Made by a program: the position numbers and the translations under genes. The notes below the pieces were generated by a model. That model saw nothing but the letters and a program-made list of their open reading frames with translations. It made no database searches and had not been told where the DNA came from. This document shows, one piece after another, positions 36,501 to 45,729 of a stretch of 64,000 nt of DNA. The DNA comes from Liolophura sinensis (Eukaryota; Mollusca; Polyplacophora; Chitonida; Chitonidae). Within the stretch, counting starts at the first letter, position 1, and every line of letters starts with the position of its first letter. Where the stretch lies: contig NC_088302.1 in the NCBI RefSeq assembly GCF_032854445.1, forward strand, positions 45,544,521-45,608,520. Reading direction: 5' to 3'.

Positions 36501-37498
36501 GACCCAGGAGTCTCTCACCAATGCGGTCGCTTTGAGTTCAAGTCCAGCTCATGCTGGCTTCCTCTCCGACCGTACGTGGGAAGGTCTTGCAGCAACCTGC
36601 GGATGGTCGTGGGTTTCCCCCCGGGCTCTGCCCGGTTTCCTCCCACCATAATGCTGGCCGCCGTCGTATCAAATCAAATCAAACTGAGTTCATACGTATG
36701 TAGACTAGATCAAATCAAAACAAATGAAGAATTTGTCTGTTCTGGTAAGGCAATCAGAAGGTTCATGGGTCCATGGAAAAAAAAATGACTGAAATAAACC
36801 AAAGACCGTCGCCAGTTACCTGATCAATTTTCCGAGTTTAAGCCGTGGCGTAATAAGCGAGAGCTATATTACAATCTGCGATCTTATCAGCTGCAGCGAG
36901 GCCAACGCTGTAGCGATTGAGCCAGTGATCGCCCTCGCTTAGGAGATTCGCGCAGAAAAATTGCATTAGATGTGTTAATATTTAATCAATCTCGTAATTA
37001 AATTAGCTGGTTTCTCTTAATACTATTAGTATAACTCTAGGCAAAGAAGCACGGAATTATTGCGAAGTCAAGATAAGAACAATACATACATAATCCTCCC
37101 AAAATTGGCAGCTTAGGCGTTATAGTATGCCCTGAACACGTAGGCCTATACCCTGACAGTTTCGCATAATAAATATGCGAAGTAAGTTCACCCGGTCTCG
37201 ACGATCTCGAAATTTCGACTTAAATTAAATCATCCTAAGGAGAATTGTCTCACAGTTCTCTGATGATGAATTAATCCAAGTTGAGATTGTCAAAATGAAT
37301 ATTTACTTTGCATAATATAACAAAATGAAGTATTGAACCATAACAGTAGATCAGTAAAGCCAAATGTATAAAAAGTGCAGAAACTGTTTGCAAACCTGCA
37401 TGAGGATAGACAGCTCTGTCGTTCGATGTGAATATCCACCAGGCTTCTCCCAGTGTAACCCATGTCACCAGCAATCCAAAGGCACCAAGGACTCGCAT
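33558..37498 (-). CDS. Stanniocalcin-like secreted protein, copy B, 4 exons
   Basis: Coding exons: 37396-37498, 36148-36308, 35416-35630, 33558-33660; 582 nt, 193 residues, phases 1, 0, 2. The first three exons are exactly as long as in copy A. The signal peptide MRVLGAFGLLVTWVTLGEA is followed by WWIFTSND. Ten mature cysteines lie at 40, 49, 54, 61, 75, 99, 115, 129, 136 and 172, the same positions as copy A. An N-glycosylation sequon NGS (46-48) sits just before cysteine 2; vertebrate STC1 has one close by. The last exon encodes IWRELLQLTRSC then RFLEW, matching copies A and C. Its intron 3 is swollen by several SINEs. A minus-strand AATAAA (33517-33522) lies 36 bases past the stop. The exon 1 donor GTTTGC is weak but phase-consistent. 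The order A-B-C on one strand indicates tandem duplication. Confidence 0.88.
33800..34030 (+). mobile_element. Family 1 SINE, body and tail
   Basis: Plus-oriented: GTGAGTTCAAGTCCAGC (B box), GTACGTGGGAAGGTCTGC, GGTTTCCTCCCACCATAACT, then the tail GGCGTAAAACACCAATCAAAT and an AAAT-rich end. The A-box end is missing. It lies within intron 3 of copy B. Confidence 0.85.
34235..34360 (-). mobile_element. Family 1 SINE, tail fragment
   Basis: Plus-strand reading TTTGATTGGTATTTCACGCC, ACGACGGCGGCCAACATTAC and GAGGAAACCGGGCAAAACAG. Headless. Confidence 0.78.
34384..35062. repeat. AGGGT/ACCCT palindrome-rich complex repeat, split by a SINE
   Basis: Two flanks (34384-34560 and 34882-35062) are built of irregular 20-30 base steps alternating AGGGTCA-type and GACCCTAAAAAT-type words, so neighbouring words can pair as hairpins (for example GACCCTAAAAATTAGGGTT). 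The SINE at 34563-34877 splits the block. It is not a TTAGGG telomere array: spacing and phase are irregular. Confidence 0.6.
34563..34877 (-). mobile_element. Family 2 SINE (short form)
   Basis: Plus-strand reading: GAGTGCTTGGGGTTTAACTT, CATATGACGACGGACGAATC, TGTGCTTCCTTGTTGCAGG, CTTTTATCTAGTGCTGCTTC, GCTGAACGCCAAGCGAGGAA, and a tRNA-like head remnant GACCCTGGATCTACCGCTTC. It is the same family as 10152-10505 in the opposite orientation, and lacks a short internal block. Confidence 0.85.
35066..35250 (-). mobile_element. Related tRNA-derived SINE (family 4), worn
   Basis: Plus-strand reading: TTAATTTGTGTTTTACACCA, GGGTACCTGACAAGCCTTC, AAGCCGACATAGCGAGAGCT, then the B-box complement GGATTTGAACTCCCGACCTC. 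It shares the tail logic of family 1 but has a different body. Confidence 0.65.
36455..36668 (+). mobile_element. Family 1 SINE, full-length head and body
   Basis: The head GGCCTCCGTGGCTCAGTCGG then TTAGCACGC forms the A box, and GAGTTCAAGTCC the B box. The body continues to ACCATAATGCTGGCCGCCGT. The tail is shortened to ATCAAATCAAATCAA. AGTTCATA words on both sides (about 36446 and 36685) may be the target duplication. It lies within intron 1 of copy B. Confidence 0.85.
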
Positions 37499-37560
37499 GA
37501 TAGTGTTTGCGGAAAGAGAAGCAAAAGATCTACTCTTTGAGTGAAATGATGGATGCTAAC

Positions 37561-37588
37561 TTTATATCTACACTCCCAAATGACGTCA
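37561..37588 (-). promoter_or_regulatory. CRE plus TATA box of stanniocalcin-like copy B
   Basis: On the gene strand a perfect TGACGTCA (37581-37588) is followed 15 bases later by TATAAA (37561-37566), about 60 bases before the start codon. Transcription would start near 37535. This is the clearest core promoter of the three copies. Confidence 0.7.
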
Positions 37589-37924
37589 GGTCTTTTCTCC
37601 AGCTATTGGCCTCGCGCCCTGTACCCCTCCCCTCCGCCCCTCCACTCCGCCCCTCCCCATCCTCCGTTCTTGACATAACATCCTGTATCTGTTTGTCCCG
37701 AGGACTACCCATATTACATGGTCACCATACATTTGTTGACGGGTCCTTCTGCATGACACACATACACGCGGATATTATGTCACATGATCCAGCCTGAATT
37801 GAATTCAGGTCAGCATAACATTGTACCGTTAGGCTTGTATTACAATTAAATCCTATGTGAAAATATATAAATGTTTGCATAAATAACGGAGCTTGCAGTA
37901 AAAAAGCAACTGTGTATGTATGCA

Positions 37925-38245
37925 CGCCTAGGGTTTTACGTCGTACTTAAACAATTTTAGCTATATGAGGAGTCATTAGGTGTGTGTACATATCCTGTGT
38001 CAGGTGACAGGGTTAGTCCGTGTCCTCCAAAATGCAGCCACCACTGAAGTATCATGCCGAACACACCAGACATGATATCTCATCCACTAACATTATACTG
38101 ACACCGACCCAATCAGTTCTGTTTCCTTGCTCTAACCTTTGAGTGCTGGGAGCCAAGTGAAATCGGCGACAAGTGTCGTTAATAAAGCCTTTGGTATGAC
38201 CTGACCCAGGTTTTAGCCCAGGTTCTTCGAGGCTGCCTCACTACA
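37925..38245 (-). mobile_element. Family 2 SINE (long form), diverged
   Basis: Plus-strand reading: TAGGGTTTTACGTCGTACTT, TATATGAGGAGTCATTAGGT, GTGTGTACATATCCTGTG, ACACACCAGACATGATATCT, CACTAACATTATACTGACAC, GGAGCCAAGTGAAATCGGC. The head is worn. It lies between stanniocalcin-like copies B and C. Confidence 0.78.
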
Positions 38246-38589
38246 AGTTTAGGCCACTGTCATAATCTGTGTTAAAAACGCAATACATCATAATGAGTAT
38301 AGACCTTTGTTACAGTAGAAATGTTAGCAGTCACCAGTTCTCAGACAATGACGTTACAGGGTCTGGGGTAAAGTAGTGATACAAAGCACAACTTACCGAG
38401 CGCTAACTAAGCCTTTTTGATAACTTGTTTTTGAAAACCATATCATCATTAAACGGTTTTATTATCGTTAATCAGCTGTGTGTATTTGTGTGTTTACTTG
38501 ATGCTTTGTGTCGCCTTCTGCACTATTTCTGTCTTATCGAAGTGCCTCTGGAGTCATTCTTATCAAGCACGCTGCCGACAAAATGTAAT

Positions 38590-38968
38590 GATGCTAGACA
38601 TGACTTCTCATCCAATGAAAGTATAATGATAGCAGACATGAAACCCCATCCAATCAAAATATAATGATGTTAGACATGACACACTACACAGTGAAAATAT
38701 AGTGACACCATACTTGATATCCCACCCGGTCAAAGTATAATTACGCCAGACATGATACCCCACCCAGTTAAAGTTTAATGATGCCAGACATGACATCCCA
38801 GCTAGTCAAAATACAGTTGCTCCAGACACTGCATCCCCCAAAGTCAAAATACAGTGACATCATACCTGACATCCCATCCGATAAAGTAAAGTGACACCGG
38901 ACATAACAATCACCAAGTCAAAATATAATGACACTGGACATGACACCCCATCCAGTCAAAAGTTTCAG
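38590..38968. repeat. About 38-45 bp tandem repeat matching an internal SINE block
   Basis: Eight or nine diverged units of the form ATAATGACACCAGACATGAC, ACCCCACCCAGTCAAA. The unit resembles the internal block of the family 2 SINE (GACACTAGACATGAC, CCCCATCC, ACATTATACTGACAC at 50305-50355). It lies about 350 bases from such a SINE, so the array probably grew out of a SINE segment. Confidence 0.7.
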
Positions 38969-39377
38969 GTATATGGGTCGTGTCCCGACTGTAGATTGAG
39001 CCTGTTCTAATGCGTTAATGTCCAGGTCTATTAATCGACTGAATATCAGTGGTACAGGAAGTAATATATAAAATATATGAAATATGAAAATATAAAACTT
39101 CAATCAAAGATCATTCCAAAAAATTTCCAGTTTATTTAAAGCTCATTACAACCGTTCTTGAAGATAATCGTACAAATTGAACGCACCATACAAAATATAC
39201 ACACTCGTTGTACAGTTTTAAAATGTTTAAAAGTTTTTCCAAATTTATACCGATGGTTAACAATTCCTGAATAATTGTCTTAAGGTCTTATGTTCAGCTA
39301 TATACTAATATTAATATATCCTGTATCAGTAGATAGTGTGAAGTGGATAGACGCAGACCAATGAGTAGGCTAAATTT

Positions 39378-41764
39378 CTACCCATGCAGAGGCAACTGTG
39401 TATCCAACGCCCATTCAATAAAACGCTCAATGTTCCTGCCGGCACAACCTCTGGCAATGTCAAATATCTCTCTCCAGACCCTGAATAATAATCAAAAATC
39501 AAAAATTATCGAAATCAGCAATCCGCAGACTGACGTAAAAGAATTAAGTGCATTCCTGCAAAATGAAACGCTTTCGGGACCTTTGCTCAGATCTCAGAAA
39601 CCATAAGTGTTGGCCAGTTGAGCTTTATTCTTTACATACAATATATTTACTCATTTCATTGTTGTTTAAAACAATACAAATGAATTGTTCACTTATATAT
39701 GATTGCAATCAGTTTTATGGGTGGAGGAAACTGAAATGCCCATGGTAAATCACCGACCTTTGGTAAGCTGACGTACAGACTTGAGCGTCGTCTTGGTAGA
39801 AGCAACAGGGTTTTCAGCGAAAATTAAGACAGTGGATCCAGAACATGTTCACTGCCGGAAATGAACCTGTGCCTCGTGTACGCATGCTTAGGAATTGCGC
39901 TCCTTACCAGTAAGCCACGTCTTGTTTTCCATCTATGCAATAAGTTCCCAGTGCTTACATGGATTTCAACTGCATGATACTAGCTGAATACATTTTTATT
40001 TCAATGATTTACTTCGCTTTTTTATTCGACACAAAACCTGACCGACGTCAAATCAGTTTTTTTCTTGAAATTCTTGAGTATACGACGTCAAACACCAGTC
40101 CAATAAATATATATGTTTTACAAATCATAACATCCATTACAAATCGTAAAACAGCATATGGTTTATCAGCTCTTTCAGTGAAGAGAATACCGATGACAAA
40201 TATGGCTTTATATTCAGAATTTGATACATAAACAGAAAATCGAGAAAGCATCTTTGTAGTATGTGGCTGTGTGAGTATGGTGTTTCTTTGGTATGTTGTT
40301 TTACCTGATTGCTACTTGTCTGTCCACTAGATCTTCAGCCTCAAAGACCTTTAACAGAGCTTCCTTATTATTCCACATTATGCTGCAAAATCCTCGACTG
40401 ACGAAACAATTGGACACTGTACGAAACCTTTCCCGGGAAATATCTCTGCACGTGACTTCGCTCAGCGTGTACGTTGCTCTCAGGTTCCGTGTCAAACACT
40501 GGCGGGAATTACGTACCCATCGGCGGCCCTGAAACGTCATTACAAAACATGTTGAGATTGAAGTTTATCACGTTTTAAAGAAAGCAAAGCGTATTGTTTA
40601 ATTCACTGGTTGTTCGTTTGTAAACAAGCGCATTTAACATTGTACTGATAAGATATTGTTGAAACCTCTATAGCAATGGAAGGTCAAACCCCATTCACTG
40701 ATGTATTCATTCATTCTTAGTCATGCCTGTCAACGGTTAATACGTCATCAACAAAATGTTACAAGCAAAAACATTTTATCAGAAGCCAGCTAACGCTGAA
40801 GAACTGTTTGTATCGAGTCCCTAGCCGAAGAAAGATAAGGGTTAAATGAAACGTGAAACTATCTGATGCGTTATGGATTTTTGGAATGCATTACAGATCT
40901 CCAGTGCCTTCAAAATTTTTTACGTTCAAAGTAACCATGATAATTAGTGGCTGATAACTGTCATCTAGACTGCGACCTTAGCGACCTCGCCGTTAAAACA
41001 AAAAACAAGACGGTTGCCCTTCATGTAAAACCGCGTCAATTAAAAACGTGAACACGAACGGTTTTGTTAAAACCGTCTCCTCAACGGGGGTCGCGAAGGT
41101 TGCGGTCAAAAAAGAACGCTATCAGCCACCACACACCTATTTATATGCCTTGGGTATACTGATGATACTATGCCCCTTTAAGGTTTGCTGTATTAACGTA
41201 TTATTCTATATTGCTCAAAATTATAGCCAATGAAACTGGATTTTTTTTGTTTGTTTGTTTGTTTTTTTTTTTGGACAGGTAATTAGGCCCGTTACATACA
41301 TGGCGTCAAAAAAATGTTTATTGCTCATGCGACGTTTACAATATCATGTACACTGGATTTTTTTTTCACCACTATAAAAAAACTTACCTGTTCGTTAAAC
41401 ATGTGCAGATAATTTTGGAATTTGTGACAGTAGTAAGCTCCGTGTGTCAGCGGGTAAGAGTCTGTTCCGCATGGGAACCTCCTCTCCAGACATGCGTAGA
41501 ACTCACAGGATCCCAGCTCAGCATGACGGATGCAGTCAGGGTCTACCGCTGTGAACAGGCACATTAACAAGTGTCAGTCACCTTATTTCACCTCTAATGA
41601 TATAAGGCAATAACGCGCTGTTAGACTGTTGTCCAGTGAGGAAGCAGGTTCGAATTCAGGCCAAGCTGGTTCACCGGCGGTTTCTTCACCCCCAATACAG
41701 TATGAAACATGTTTTGGTTGATTGTGTAGATTTCGCTCATATTTGGCAAAGACTTTACCCAAAC

Positions 41765-41853
<89 letters not shown>

Positions 41854-42619
41854 GATTGTCTATATTAAATATTATAAAAGTGTTTTGGTTTTGTGTCTTT
41901 ATGTTCGTCTTTTTGGGCAATTTTACAAAGGCCATTCACTGTTTGAACATGTCCACGATATGGCTGAAATATTGCCAGTGTGGCGTTAATCATTCATTGA
42001 TTCATTCTTCCACTCGTAAATCTGAGTGCCCTGTCGCGTATGAGTGAAAAATTCTTCCATGGTGTTAAACAAAAATCAAAAACAAGAAATATATTGCCTT
42101 TATTATGCGTCATATTCAATGCAGCAATATATTAGTAAAGATGTTTTAGGAGATACCGCCTACAAATATCCATCTATCTTATGGATCAATTAATGGATAG
42201 CATTTCTAATTAAGACATCACCTTTGAAAGGAAAGACGAAATAGTAACGCCTGAAAATGTAAAGGTTAATTAAAAAACGAAAGTTTAAATAAAATATACT
42301 TTTTCACTTGAGAAATTTGGTTAGCCATATGTAAATTGATCAGCATGATCCATATATTCTACAGGTTCACCAATCAGCGAAATTATCATATATTTACCAG
42401 TCAAGCCTAAAATCCGTCACAGCTATTAGTGGATCACTGACGGGCCCTTAATCTGTAAATCGATCAAATACCCGTGATTTTTATTCAGAGTAAACTTCAA
42501 CAGATCAGCTTACCTCCAACAGCCTGGACTGGGCGTTCTTTATTTCCAAATATCCACCAGGCCTGGGTCAGAGGAGTTACCACGGACAGTAGAAAAACGA
42601 GGGTTGTGGCAGCAGCCAT
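39378..42619 (-). CDS. Stanniocalcin-like secreted protein, copy C, 4 exons
   Basis: Coding exons: 42514-42619, 41388-41548, 40305-40528, 39378-39480; 594 nt, 197 residues, phases 1, 0, 2. The signal peptide MAAATTLVFLLSVVTPLTQA is followed by WWIFGNKE. Ten mature cysteines lie at 41, 50, 55, 62, 76, 100, 116, 130, 137 and 176. Exon 3 is nine bases longer than in A and B, widening the last spacing. The last exon reads VWREIFDIARGC then RFIEWAL, close to copy A (MWREIVEIAIGC). An in-frame ATG 20 codons upstream (42679) is open, but the inner ATG gives a normal signal peptide and matches the paralogues. Donors are GTAAGC, GTAAGT and GTAAAA. A minus-strand AATAAA (39131-39136) lies about 240 bases past the stop. 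It is the most diverged copy. Confidence 0.88.
40055..40112 (+). mobile_element. Family 1 SINE tail fragment
   Basis: TTCTTGAGTATACGACGTCA then AACACCAGTCCAATAAATA is the plus-oriented 3' end of family 1, without body or head. Confidence 0.65.
41766..41852. repeat. Compound (AC)n(AT)n microsatellite
   Basis: About 18 AC dinucleotides (41767-41802) followed by about 24 AT dinucleotides to 41850. It lies in intron 1 of stanniocalcin-like copy C. Confidence 0.95.
41935..42030 (+). mobile_element. SINE 3' end fragment
   Basis: GATATGGCTGAAATATTGCC then AGTGTGGCGTTAATCATTCA resembles the shared mollusc SINE tail (TGAAATATTGCTGAGTGCGG form). No head is seen. Confidence 0.5.
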
Positions 42620-42700
42620 TCTGATGGGGCGCAGTACGAATCTGTATCCTTCTCTAAACTGATACACGTCCGATAACAAATTGTTGTTTTATCGTGTCAG

Positions 42701-42723
42701 TTTTAAAGGAGGTGGTGACGTCA
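42701..42723 (-). promoter_or_regulatory. CRE and TATA-like element of stanniocalcin-like copy C
   Basis: A perfect TGACGTCA (42716-42723) about 100 bases before the start codon, with TTTAAAA (42701-42707) just downstream on the gene strand. The arrangement is the same as in copies A and B. Confidence 0.65.
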
Positions 42724-43980
42724 CATTACACTCCTCATCCCACCTCTTCAACTTCCGATGTGACACAGGCCCCGGTCCGAGGCACAGCAAGAGGTTGTGC
42801 GCGTACCCTAGAACACCCGGATATAGTCATGCTAAGACACCAGAGTTTGTGACCCAATTGTCACAGAAGTCACAATATACATCCCAACTTCTGTAACATA
42901 TTCACAAACGTAAACCGCTCCTGTAATACTCTTCAAGCCTGACCCACCTGCTGTAGTTTAAGCCCAATACCTGGACCCTTGCTACCTCCCCTGCTAACAG
43001 CATAGGATCCAGTACTTACTAGCACCATTCCTCAACCTGCCGCTGTTTCAATGGCCGAGATATTCCTTAGAAAGAGGCAATAAATTCAAAATTGTGAACT
43101 GCCAGGGAATGCGCAATGACTGGATAATTCTCCTTGCAGACGAATTACTCTGGCCTGATAGAGCCTGTGATAGGAGATTGCATATCGTCTTCGCAGTTAC
43201 AAATCCATTCAAGGTTTAACACGTGACGGATATGTAGGGACTACCTTAACATGACGGGCAACACCACCATGACAACCCCAACAAATGTAATTCAGGCAGT
43301 TTTTCCTTAATTCAGGTTGGAAAGAATTTCGAAAATGAGAGTTTTTCCGTATTCCTATGGCAATACTGCAATGCTATCCAAACACTGTTACTGTAACCCA
43401 TGGCTTCATTCAATCAGTCTGTTTGGGTTGAAGACAATTAAATTCGGCGTTTGTAACAAATGTTAGATCACGGGCGACAAGAATCTGATAATGATGATCA
43501 AAAACCAGGCTCTAATAATTTATAAAGAGAGATTTGCCAACAGCTAGTCACCTATGTCTGCAAAGCTAATGGAGCAGAAAATATGTCCAGGTATATACGC
43601 ATCCCCTTGTCTTTTGTCATCTATCCTGGCGTCTTTTGAGCTCCGCCTGTTGTTACAAATTATAAAATTGTGTCACATCGGACGTATGACATAATAAAGA
43701 GCACCTGTCACTTTTGACACGTGTTTCCCTAACTGATACATAAACTTGTTATATGAAGACGGGGACACATTAGGCGGATATATTCGCCTGTAGGGTCGAA
43801 GATTTCCACTGGCGAAATAAGCAGCGTAATTGCAAACACACCAGGCAGATTTTTTCGTGGGTCGTGGTTAGTAAGGTATATCATGCGACCTGACAAATCA
43901 TGTGACAAAGCAAAAGGGAATACACAGGTCAACTTAATTCAGATTAATTCAAATTAATTGATCAATGACCGAAAAAAAAA
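42724..43980. other. Intergenic stretch, no recognised feature
   Basis: Between the copy C promoter and the presumed TMEM145 transcript end. Open frames here are short and without recognisable domains. Confidence 0.45.
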
Positions 43981-43984
43981 GAAT

Positions 43985-45729
43985 GCACCGAATATTATGT
44001 AAATAGTTTATTTATTAAACATAGATCCATAAACATAAGCAAAATGTCTTAATTTTAAATTTACATATGTTAACTATAATACTAAAAGCAAATCGTGGAC
44101 GGAATTGATATGAATGCAGGACATGAAATCTATTCCCCTAGCGCAATTAATATACACACAGCAACCGATGACCATTACCGGGCATCATATACGAAACAGA
44201 GCCTTTTCTAACAGCATACGACGATCTGTAATGACCTCAATGACAGCAGATGTAACAGTTCTGGACGTATCACAAAAAGCTAAGGCGCTCCAAAATGGCA
44301 ATAACGGTGAATGGTACAAAAATTGAGCAAACTGTGCACATAAACTACAGCTGATCATGCCAAAAAAAAGACATATAGAACAGTGTATACACGGAGGGAG
44401 TTTGCATTGATAATACTATGATTTCCTTGTTTCATCCATATGAAAACAAATCGTTCGTGTGACCTTACATACATTATATAATATCATGTAAAAACATATA
44501 TTATCACTTTGTAAATTTCAACTGAAATACAATATCAGCGACATCCCGCAAATAGCTGATATCTTCTAGAGGTCAGGCCCCTCTTTGTGTGGGTGGACCA
44601 TGTTAACATCTAGGATGTCAAAAATATGATAGACAGACAGGCCGACAGAGTTACAGAGCTGTTTCTTTCTGCCATAAATCAATTATTGTCTTTCATTTTC
44701 TTAAACGTACTCACTGCAAGTCTATACAACCATTTTCCTTTTCAGCTCAATATTTGAAAATATTCAGTTACTTTCGTTTGTGATATTTTAGCGTTCAGTT
44801 TATTAAAATATGAGTTTTGACCGATCTCGATACAGGTGATTTAAATCGTAGAACAATCAAACAGAGCTCATGGGGCACATTGGCAAACTTTCTTTAAAAG
44901 TAACAAAAATCTGACAAAATAAATTAAAGCACTCTCTAGAACTGCACGATAGTGTGGCAAAAGCCACAAACAATACACGTACATATCTATGTACAAAATT
45001 AACACCAAAGTGGTGAATCTAGTGAACAAATCTACATGCTCCCTTGGGTTAGTATACCATCTAATATTTCAATAAGCTAATGCTCGGTGAATTTCAACAG
45101 ACAAATCTGAAATATTTCACTAATCAATATCATAGATATTGAGCCGACTGCATCGATTTGAATTTACGGTGTGTGTGCCTCTATATACAGCTTAACTCAG
45201 CGAAAAAGGTGGTCAAGTGAACAAAAATGAAGAAGTAACATGTTACTGTCGCAACTACCACTGTTTACTCGGACCATAAGTGAATGACAATGGAGTTAAT
45301 ATCCTGTCATGTTTTGGTGGGAGCATGAGACCATATGGTTCTCAGTTTGCAACCAAAGAAATAAATATATGCCTACAAATACATGTAAAAAACATTACGA
45401 AGACTGGTGAGCAAAACGGTAGTCAATGCATTTCAAGTCCAAACAAGCTTCATCGTACGATGCTACGGGTTGATTAAATTTGGTTAAAGCGTACATCGTC
45501 ACGAAGTCGGAAACGAATCACAAAAAAACAATCCCAAAGAAAAATCCATTTTTTGCGAATATTAAACGCTAACAAAACAACATCAAATGACGACTAAGTG
45601 TGGCAAACAAACTGTGAATACTGATATGTTATGCGTCCAGGGTCAGATCTGATGCACCATCAGCTGGCTCCAGACGAGGCTAATCTGAGTTAATCTGGGT
45701 GAGCCTTGTGCTCATGATGGCCGTTGGCA
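43985..45729 (-). other. Probable 3' UTR of the TMEM145-like gene
   Basis: This is a 1.7 kb AT-rich, repeat-free, noncoding stretch directly after the TMEM145-like stop. Two overlapping minus-strand AATAAA signals (44007-44012 and 44011-44016) stand at its far end, a plausible cleavage site near 43990. Confidence 0.5.

Noticed and set aside
41636-41989. Open frames on both strands with TH and YI repeats
   Set aside because: They are the translation of an (AC)n(AT)n microsatellite.
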